Below are positions 1-5,046 of a stretch of DNA of 5,046 nucleotides, piece after piece. The DNA is from an uncultured Blautia sp. (GTDB taxonomy: Bacteria; Bacillota; Clostridia; Lachnospirales; Lachnospiraceae): positions 1 through 5,046 of the forward strand of contig URYM01000154.1 in the NCBI GenBank assembly GCA_900552095.1, read 5' to 3'. Made by a program: the position numbers and the translations under genes. A model generated the notes under the pieces. That model ran no database searches. It saw nothing but the letters and a program-made list of their open reading frames with translations, and was not told the origin of the DNA. How positions within the stretch are numbered: the first letter of the stretch is position 1; each line of letters begins with the position of its first letter.

Positions 1-563
1 TCCGTGAAATGATCCGCGTCTCCGTTATAATAGCCCAGATCATTCATGCCAAAAGCCATAAAAACTTTCCCGGGTTTATTGTCCAGCGCCGTCTGGATCA
101 GCTCATCATTCTTAGCTACGCCTTTTCCCCTGGCATAAGCAACTACGCTGGTATCCAGAAACTGGTAGGATACCAGTCCTTCCGTGATCGAGTCTCCCAG
201 GATCATCGTCCCCTGGAACGACTGACGCAGAGAAACCAGATCCCTTGCCACAAGATGCCCCTCTGCATCCTGGTTCTGCGCTTCCAGCGCCGCAGCCTTT
301 TCTGCCGCTTCCTGATCCCTGAGTGCCTGAAGCTGCTGCTCTGTCTCGTCCGTCGCAGCGCTCTCCATCTCCTCCAGCAGCGCGACATTTTCCCGGATCA
401 CCTTCTCTTCCGCCCGTTTTTTCTGCCAGCTCACAACGCCGAAAATTACGCATAACAAGAAAATCCCCAGCACAATGAGCATGGGAATTTTCTTTGCTGA
501 CTTCATTGTTTTCCAGATTTCCATCAAAGAATCTTTGCCCTTATTCACGATTTTTACTTCCAT
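1..563 (-). CDS. Membrane-anchored SGNH/GDSL-family hydrolase, N-terminal 187 codons (C-terminus beyond left edge)
   Basis: The frame is open from ATG at 563 to the window edge. An in-frame TAA lies two codons upstream of that ATG, so the start cannot be earlier. Seen in the translation: a lysine-rich N-terminus (residues 1-25), one hydrophobic segment at about 27-46 (PMLIVLGIFLLCVIFGVV), a Glu/Gln/Ala-rich probable coiled coil at about 50-105, then the start of an SGNH domain. Block I is ILGDSIT, with the likely nucleophile Ser125. A block II-like Gly lies in ARGKGVA (144-150). Block III is FGMND (171-175), giving the Gly-x-Asn-Asp signature. The catalytic Asp-x-x-His block is off the window. 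Family knowledge: such enzymes are esterases or acyltransferases, often acting on cell-wall or surface glycans, and some partner with MBOAT O-acyltransferases. The inferred topology is N-in with the catalytic domain outside. Substrate is unknown. Met14 (ATG at 524) is a possible alternative start without a better ribosome site. Confidence 0.88.
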   Translation of the reverse strand, partial: MEVKIVNKGKDSLMEIWKTMKSAKKIPMLIVLGIFLLCVIFGVVSWQKKRAEEKVIRENVALLEEMESAATDETEQQLQALRDQEAAEKAAALEAQNQDAEGHLVARDLVSLRQSFQGTMILGDSITEGLVSYQFLDTSVVAYARGKGVAKNDELIQTALDNKPGKVFMAFGMNDLGYYNGDADHFT

Positions 564-565
564 TT

Positions 566-582
566 CCCCTTAATTTCCCCTT
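566..582 (-). promoter_or_regulatory. Duplicated purine-rich ribosome-binding region of the SGNH gene
   Basis: Read on the minus strand, AAGGGGAAAT occurs twice with an 11-base period, and the second copy runs into the start codon at 563. The proximal GGGG (569-566) sits only 2 bases from ATG and the distal GGGG (580-577) sits 13 bases away. Neither has the usual 5-9 base spacing, so initiation may be weak or may use the two sites together. The repeat is seen directly; the functional reading is inference. Confidence 0.45.
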
Positions 583-598
583 TTTTTCGACAAAGAAT

Positions 599-627
599 AT
601 TATACCGTCGCCCTCCTGAAACTACAA
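599..627 (-). promoter_or_regulatory. Sigma-A-type promoter for the SGNH hydrolase gene
   Basis: On the minus strand a perfect -10 hexamer TATAAT (604-599) is preceded, after exactly 17 bases, by TTGTAG (627-622). TTGTAG matches three of six positions of the consensus -35. Transcription would begin near 592, leaving a leader of about 30 bases before the ATG at 563. The upstream stretch (about 630-680) is very AT-rich, as is common for promoter UP regions. The promoter is well placed in the gap between two co-directional genes, so it likely makes the SGNH gene an independent unit. Confidence 0.65.
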
Positions 628-679
628 GTGTAAAATCATTACTATTTTTTTAAATCTTTTTTCACATATTACTATCTTA
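628..679. other. AT-rich intergenic spacer with an 8-base direct repeat, no clear terminator
   Basis: This stretch follows the stop codon of the CxxC gene and contains ATTACTAT twice (638-645 and 668-675, plus strand), 30 bases apart, flanking T-runs. I find no GC-rich inverted repeat, so no convincing intrinsic terminator separates the CxxC gene from the SGNH gene. Transcripts from yaaA may run on into the SGNH gene. The repeat may be chance in such AT-rich DNA. Confidence 0.35.
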
Positions 680-1048
680 TTACATTTCAGCCAGATCCAG
701 TTTTTCTCTCCACTCTTTTTCCCGGAAACCAGTCAGCACAAAATCTTCCCCCACCAGCACCGGGCGCTTCACCAGCATGCCGTCAGAGGCAAGAAGCCGT
801 ATCTGCTCTTCCTCATCCATAGAAGGCAGACGATCTTTCAGCTGCAGTTCCCTGTATTTCATTCCACTGGTATTGAAAAAGCGTTTCAGCGGAAAACCGC
901 TTTTCTTCCACCATACCCGAAGCTCTTCTTCCGTGGGATTCTCTTCCACAATATGACGGTCTTCAAAATCAATTCCCTGTTCTTCCAGCCATTTCTTTGC
1001 CTTCTGACATGTCGTACATTTCGGATATTCTACAAATAAAATTTTCAT
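680..1048 (-). CDS. ArsC/Spx-like thioredoxin-fold protein with CxxC motif
   Basis: A complete 122-residue protein of the usual length for the ArsC/Spx/YusI-type family. Seen: an N-terminal beta strand (MKILFVEYP), then the redox motif C11-T-T-C14 followed by a helix (QKAKKWLEEQGI), a central helical region with FFNTSGMKYREL (57-68), and the late conserved loop LVKRPVLV (92-99) with the family's Lys-Arg-Pro and the cis-proline position. The start ATG at 1048 overlaps the yaaA stop in ATGA and has a strong AAAAGGAG site upstream. It ends at TAA 682-680. Family knowledge: members include glutaredoxin-dependent arsenate reductases, the RNA-polymerase regulator Spx, and many proteins of unknown role. 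There is no ars context here (no arsR, arsB or acr3), so I do not call it an arsenate reductase. Coupling to yaaA suggests a thiol or oxidative-stress role, which is inference. Confidence 0.88.
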   Translation of the reverse strand: MKILFVEYPKCTTCQKAKKWLEEQGIDFEDRHIVEENPTEEELRVWWKKSGFPLKRFFNTSGMKYRELQLKDRLPSMDEEEQIRLLASDGMLVKRPVLVGEDFVLTGFREKEWREKLDLAEM

Positions 1049-1803
1049 CTTCTAATCTCCTTTTCTCTCAAAAAAACCCATTCCTTTTCCGTAGATCTCT
1101 CCGGGCAGAAACGATATCCTCCCGGCGTAAGACTGCAGATTTCTGCCAGATCTTCCACCTGCCTCTCCGCCATCAGACGAACCAACTCTCCCCTTGCCAT
1201 CTTGGCGTAAGTTCCTTTCTGTATCAGTCTTCCCCCCTGTTCCTCCTTAAAAGCGCAGGTCAGAAATCTGGTATGCTCCGAAAGCCAGGGGCGGACCGCC
1301 TTCGCATATTCTTCCGAAGCCAGGTTCAAAATCACATCTGTCTCTCCCTCCAGGCTTCGGCAGATCTTATCTCCCCAAAATTCATAAAGACTGCTCTGCC
1401 CGTCAATCCGGACCTTCGCCTGCATCTCCAGCCGATAGGGGACAACCCCGTCAAGCGGCATAAGAATCCCATAAAATCCGGACAGTATACGTAAATGTTC
1501 CTGCACATACTTCCAGCTCTCCTCTTCAAAAACGAGCGGTGCCATATACTGATACTGAATGCCCTCATAAGCCAGAAGCGCCGGAGTCAGATTTTCTCCC
1601 AGCTTCATCCCGGACAGACGTTCCACATTCTGCCGGGCGATTCTATCACTGCAGGACCACAGGCGCTGCAGTTCTTCCTGCGTCTTTTCCTGCATCCATC
1701 TTTTCAGCCGCTCCGCCTCCGAAAGGAAACGCGGTCTGCTGCAGCCGGAAAAAAGTTCCTGTTCTGTCTTCATTTTTTTGGCCGGAGAAATAATAATCCT
1801 CAT
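1045..1803 (-). CDS. yaaA: YaaA family protein (UPF0246/DUF328), peroxide stress response
   Basis: A complete 252-residue protein, typical of the family. Hallmark segments, in order: ISPAKKM (5-11); PALLAYEGIQYQYM (74-87), matching the region that carries the family's Gly-x-x-Tyr; LSGFYGILMPLDG followed by VVPYRLEM (107-127), the most diagnostic stretch; LYEFWGDKI (139-147); LNLASEEYAKAV (159-170); and a basic segment KMARGELVRLM (201-211). The start ATG at 1803 has GGGAGG five bases upstream. Family knowledge: E. coli YaaA lowers free intracellular iron and limits hydroxyl-radical damage during peroxide stress, and it has been reported to bind DNA. The biochemical activity in anaerobic Firmicutes is not established. 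The gene lies 111 bases after carB, behind a terminator-like hairpin, and overlaps the next gene by four bases. I see no private promoter between that hairpin and the start. Nothing is missing or broken. Confidence 0.95.
   Translation of the reverse strand: MRIIISPAKKMKTEQELFSGCSRPRFLSEAERLKRWMQEKTQEELQRLWSCSDRIARQNVERLSGMKLGENLTPALLAYEGIQYQYMAPLVFEEESWKYVQEHLRILSGFYGILMPLDGVVPYRLEMQAKVRIDGQSSLYEFWGDKICRSLEGETDVILNLASEEYAKAVRPWLSEHTRFLTCAFKEEQGGRLIQKGTYAKMARGELVRLMAERQVEDLAEICSLTPGGYRFCPERSTEKEWVFLREKEIRR
1057..1064 (-). promoter_or_regulatory. Ribosome binding site of the CxxC gene, inside the end of yaaA
   Basis: AAAAGGAG on the minus strand ends 8 bases before the ATG at 1048. It lies within the last codons of yaaA (around Glu-Lys-Glu-Ile). 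It fixes the start codon and, with the ATGA overlap at 1048-1045, points to translational coupling of the two genes. Confidence 0.75.
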
Positions 1804-1886
1804 CTGATCCTCCCTGAAGAAAAAGGGACTGCCGGCAAAACTGCAAAACTCTCTCTTCTGCAGCCCTGCGGCAGTCCCCCCTTCAT
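1800..1886 (-). CDS. Possible 28-residue leader peptide overlapping the yaaA start (speculative)
   Basis: ATG at 1886 opens a 28-codon frame that reads through both arms of the hairpin and stops at TGA 1802-1800. Its stop overlaps the yaaA ATG as ATGA. The peptide begins MKGGLPQGCRRESF and ends FSSGRIR; it resembles no family I know and has no run of one regulatory amino acid. AGGA lies four bases before its ATG, a modest ribosome site. If translated, ribosomes would melt the terminator stem and deliver ribosomes to yaaA. A frame of this length is easily produced by chance, so the call is low confidence. Confidence 0.2.
   Translation of the reverse strand: MKGGLPQGCRRESFAVLPAVPFSSGRIR
1809..1814 (-). 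promoter_or_regulatory. Ribosome binding site of yaaA
   Basis: GGGAGG on the minus strand, five bases before the ATG at 1803. It lies only five bases after the U-run of the upstream hairpin, so a promoter cannot fit between hairpin and gene. Confidence 0.8.
1819..1884 (-). terminator. Rho-independent terminator after carB, possible attenuator of yaaA
   Basis: Minus-strand RNA contains a perfect 10-base-pair inverted repeat: GGGACTGCCG (1878-1869) with CGGCAGTCCC (1834-1825), directly followed by UUUUUCUU (1824-1817). Three G-U pairs, two A-U pairs and one G-C pair (1879-1884 with 1824-1819) could lengthen the stem to 16. The 34-base loop holds a second small stem, CTGCA (1863-1859) with TGCAG (1845-1841). 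In the opposite direction the stem is not followed by a T-run, so it serves minus-strand transcription. It starts 31 bases after the carB stop and ends just before the yaaA ribosome site. Hence it is either the carB terminator with partial read-through or a regulated element controlling yaaA and the CxxC gene. Confidence 0.72.
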
Positions 1887-1914
1887 TTATTCCTGACCCT
1901 TTTTCCGGATCTTC

Positions 1915-4900
1915 TTATTTATCTGTGATCTCGCTGTGGAACTCCTGGAGAGATTTCACTCCGATCACGCCTTCCTTCTGTACTGCTTTGATCGCTGCAA
2001 TCGTAGCTTTGGCAGCTGCCATAGTGGTCATATAAGGAATTCTTCCCTTAACGGCAGCTTTACGGATATAGCTGTCATCCGTTGCTCCCTTCTTGTCCAG
2101 CGGTGTATTCACGATCAGATCCACCTCTCGGTTGGTGATCTTGTCAAGGGCATTGGGTCTTCCCTCATCGATCTTGAAGATCTTCTCCGCCTGGATTCCC
2201 GCATTGACAATCATTTCATACGTTCTTCCTGTGGCAATGATCTTAAATCCGCAGTCTGCAAATCCTCTTGCCACTTCAATGACTTCCGGCTTGTCTCTGT
2301 CACTGACAGAGATCAGAACGGTTCCGGAAACAGGCAGGCAGGTCTTTGTTGCTTCCTGTGCTTTGTAGAATGCTTCACCAAAATCAGAAGCCATTCCCAG
2401 AACTTCGCCAGTAGAACGCATCTCCGGCCCCAGAACAGGATCTACTTCCTGGAACATATTGAAGGGGAAGACAGCTTCCTTTACTCCATAATGGGTAAAC
2501 TTCTTTTCTTTCAGTTCCGGTACCGGAGAACCAAGACCGGTCAGATCAGAGGTCATGATCTGAGTCGCCAGTTTTACCATCTGTATATTGCAGACTTTCG
2601 ATACCAGCGGAACCGTACGGGAAGCTCTCGGATTTGCCTCAAGCACATATACCTTTCCATCCTCGATAGCATACTGCATATTCATCAGACCGACTACATG
2701 CATCTCCCGCGCAATCCGTCTGGTATAATCTTTGATTGTTGCCACCTGCTCCTCCGTCAGGTTCATGGAAGGAAGAATGCAGGCAGAATCACCGGAATGA
2801 ACACCTGCCAGCTCAATATGCTCCATCACAGCAGGAACAAATACATTTTCTCCATCGCTGATCGCATCCGCCTCACACTCTGTTGCATGGTGCAGGAAAC
2901 GGTCGATCAGGATCGGACGATCCGGTGTAACGCCTACCGCCTGACGCATGTAGAAGGTAAGTGCCTCGTCATCATGCACTACTTCCATTCCCCGTCCGCC
3001 CAGAACGTAGGAAGGACGAACCATCACCGGATAGCCAATCTTATTGGCAATCGCGAGCGCCTCTTCTACATTGACTGCCATACCTGCTTCCGGCATGGGA
3101 ATCTCCAGTTTATCCATCATTGCCCGGAACAGATCTCTGTCTTCCGCCATATCAATGGTTTCCGGAGTCGTACCCAGAATATTTACACCATTCTTCTTCA
3201 GATCTGCAGCCAGATTCAGCGGTGTCTGTCCACCAAACTGGGCGATCACGCCCACCGGTTTCTCCTTTTCATGGATACTCAGCACATCTTCCAGTGTAAG
3301 AGGCTCAAAATACAGTTTATCAGAAGTATCATAATCTGTGGAAACCGTCTCCGGATTACAGTTTACAATAATGGTTTCAAATCCCAGCTGGCGCAGAGCT
3401 TTAGCTGCGTGTACACAGCAGTAATCAAACTCAATTCCCTGACCGATCCGGTTGGGACCGCCGCCCAGAATCATAATTTTCTTTTTGTTATCGCTGGCGG
3501 GGCTTTCATCTTTAATATGATAAGTAGAATAATAGTAAGCCTCGTCCTCGGTACCGCTCACATGAACACCTTCCCAGGCCTCCACGATTCCGTTTTCTGT
3601 CCGTGCTTTGCGGATGTCGCTCTCTGACACTTCCAGCAGCCCTGCCAGATACCGGTCTGCAAAACCGTCCAGCTTTGCCTTCTTTAAGATCTCTGCGGAA
3701 GGAATCGCACCTTTCATGGATTTCAGCTGCTCCTCTTCCTCCACCAGTTCTCTCATCTGCTCAATGAACCAGGTCTTGATCTTAGTCAGTTCATAGAGTT
3801 CTTCTACTGTTGCACCTTTCCGCAGCGCCTCATACATAATGAACTGACGCTCACTGCTGGGCGTGCGGAGCATTTTCAGAAGTTCCTCCTTGGATCTGGA
3901 AGCAAAATCTTTTGCCCCGCCCAGTCCGTAGCGGCCAATCTCCAGAGAACGGATTGCTTTCTGGAACGCTTCCTTATATGTTTTTCCGATACTCATTACT
4001 TCGCCTACCGCGCGCATCTGAGTTCCCAGTTTGTCCTGGGAACCTTTGAATTTTTCAAATGCCCAGCGTGCAAACTTGATTACCACATAATCGCCGGAGG
4101 GAACATACTGATCCAGCGTACCGTATTTACCACAGGGAATCTCATCCAGGGTAAGGCCGCTGGCCAGCATGGCAGATACCAGAGCGATCGGGAATCCTGT
4201 AGCCTTGCTTGCCAGAGCAGAAGAACGGGAAGTACGGGGATTGATCTCAATGATAATGTCACGGTCAGTCTTGGGATCATGAGCCCACTGTACGTTGGTT
4301 CCGCCGATTACCTGGATCGCCTCCACGATCTTATAGGACTTCTCCTGAAGACGTTTCTGGATATGCTCCGGGATCGTCAGCATGGGAGCAGAACAGAAAG
4401 AATCTCCGGTATGCACGCCCAGAGGATCGATATTCTCGATAAAGCAAACCGTAATCATATTATTTTTGGAATCGCGGACAACTTCCAGCTCCAGCTCTTC
4501 CCAGCCCAGGATGGATTCTTCCACCAGAACCTGACCCACTAAAGAAGCCTGCAGGCCTCTTGCGCAGACTGTTTTTAACTCTTCTGTGTTATACACCAGG
4601 CCGCCGCCTGCACCGCCCATGGTATAAGCGGGACGGAGCACCACCGGATACCCCAGCTTGTCAGCGATAGCCAGCGCCTCATCAACGGTGTAAGCCACCT
4701 CGCTTCTTGCCATCTCGATTCCCAGGGATTCCATCGTATGCTTAAACTCAATACGATCCTCACCACGCTCGATCGCATCTACCTGCACACCAATTACTTT
4801 TACATTATATTTATCAAGAACGCCTGCCTCGGCCAGTTCAGAGCAAAGATTCAGTCCGGACTGTCCTCCCAGGTTGGGAAGCAGTGCATCCGGGCGCTCT

Positions 4901-4999
4901 TTCTCAATAATCTGAGTGAGCCGCTCCACATTCAGCGGTTCAATATAGGTCACATCGGCAGTTTCCGGATCGGTCATAATCGTCGCCGGATTGGAATTC
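1915..4999 (-). CDS. carB: Carbamoyl-phosphate synthase large subunit, 5' end missing at contig end
   Basis: The enzyme makes carbamoyl phosphate from bicarbonate, two ATP and ammonia channelled from the glutaminase subunit CarA, feeding pyrimidine and arginine synthesis in the cytoplasm. The genuine frame begins at AAT 4998 (NSNPATIMTDPE) and has 1027 residues to TAA 1917-1915. Counting from that Asn: first ATP-grasp with LRPAYTMGGAGGG (121-133) and EINPRTSRSS (251-260); oligomerisation domain (about 355-505); second Rossmann segment ILGGGPNRIGQGIEFDY (510-526); second ATP-grasp with VRPSYVLGGRG (660-670) and EANPRASRTV (787-796); C-terminal MGS-like allosteric domain (about 890-1020), keeping ATGRT, FKIDEGRP and IVNT at positions that bind UMP/IMP in E. 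coli. Alignment by eye to E. coli CarB (1073 residues) shows about 47 N-terminal residues absent, including the first Rossmann glycine loop. The loss is an assembly edge, not a biological truncation. carA is expected just upstream but is not in the window. Confidence 0.97.
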
Positions 5000-5046
5000 C
5001 TGTCTCTTATACACATCTCCGAGCCCACGAGACCGTACTAGATCTC
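5000..5046 (+). other. Illumina Nextera adapter contamination (non-genomic)
   Basis: On the plus strand, 5000-5018 is CTGTCTCTTATACACATCT, the 19-base Tn5 mosaic end used in Nextera kits. It is followed by CCGAGCCCACGAGAC (5019-5033), the read-2 adapter; CGTACTAG (5034-5041), which matches i7 index N702 as read; and ATCTC (5042-5046), the start of the P7 segment. The order is exactly that of a read running off its insert into the i7 side. Translated on the minus strand it gives a false N-terminus, GSEMCIRDR, fused in frame to CarB. It should be trimmed, and no biological meaning should be attached to it. Confidence 0.98.

Noticed and set aside
112..453. A complete-looking 113-codon minus-strand frame rich in Gly and Arg
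   Set aside because: It is a shifted frame inside the SGNH hydrolase gene, whose own frame shows the transmembrane segment and the GDS and GxND motifs.
525..537. 13-base palindrome (CAAAGA, central A, TCTTTG) near the SGNH start
   Set aside because: It lies inside the coding region, is short and AT-rich, and is not repeated as an operator upstream; most likely chance.
680..1048. Naming the CxxC gene arsC or spx
   Set aside because: The fold and motif fit the broad family, but there is no arsenic-resistance context and nothing that singles out Spx; many members have no known function.
2544..2564. Seven-base inverted repeat around CAGATCA and TGATCTG
   Set aside because: It lies within conserved carB codons with no U-run and no gene boundary nearby, so it is not a terminator or operator.
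1936..3627. A 563-codon open frame on the plus strand
   Set aside because: It is antisense to carB, and its translation is rich in His, Arg, Cys and Ser with no recognisable domain, as expected for a shadow of a strongly coding opposite strand.
5000..5018. Tn5 mosaic-end sequence that could be read as a transposon end
   Set aside because: It is followed by the Nextera read-2 adapter, an i7 index and P7 sequence, so it comes from library preparation and not from a resident mobile element.
5000..5028. GTG start at 5028 giving a 1037-residue CarB
   Set aside because: The start and the first ten codons lie in or across the adapter; CarB homologues have about 47 different residues before NSNPATIM.

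Overview
The window is about 5 kb of ordinary chromosomal sequence from a low-to-mid-GC Firmicute. It is most likely a gut clostridium of the Lachnospiraceae type (Blautia, Dorea or Ruminococcus-like). That placement rests on the style of the CarB and YaaA proteins and on strong GGAGG-type ribosome binding sites. It is an inference, not a database result. All genes lie on the minus strand, so transcription runs from the right edge to the left edge.

Layout in transcription order. (1) 5046-5000 is not genomic: it is Illumina Nextera adapter, consisting of mosaic end, read-2 adapter, an 8-base i7 index and the start of the P7 sequence. The real sequence therefore ends at 4999. (2) 4999-1915 is carB, the large subunit of carbamoyl-phosphate synthetase, lacking about its first 47 codons at the contig end. 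(3) 1914-1804 is a short intergenic stretch with a strong rho-independent terminator hairpin placed just before the yaaA ribosome binding site. A possible 28-codon leader reading frame runs through it. (4) 1803-1045 is yaaA (UPF0246/DUF328). (5) 1048-680 is a thioredoxin-fold protein of the ArsC/Spx-like family with a CxxC motif, overlapping yaaA by ATGA. (6) 679-564 is an AT-rich gap with a good promoter. (7) 563-1 is the first 187 codons of a membrane-anchored SGNH/GDSL hydrolase, cut by the left edge.

How the genes work together: carB supplies carbamoyl phosphate for pyrimidines and arginine. yaaA and the CxxC gene form a tight two-gene unit that may relate to peroxide, iron or thiol homeostasis. 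That unit has no promoter of its own that I can see downstream of the carB terminator, so its expression probably depends on read-through or attenuation. The SGNH gene appears to be a separate transcription unit acting at the cell envelope. No tRNA, rRNA, CRISPR array, insertion sequence or phage gene is visible, and no gene-free stretch exceeds about 120 bases.

I do not see a new biological system here. The most consequential observation is technical: the adapter at the right end creates a false CarB N-terminus.
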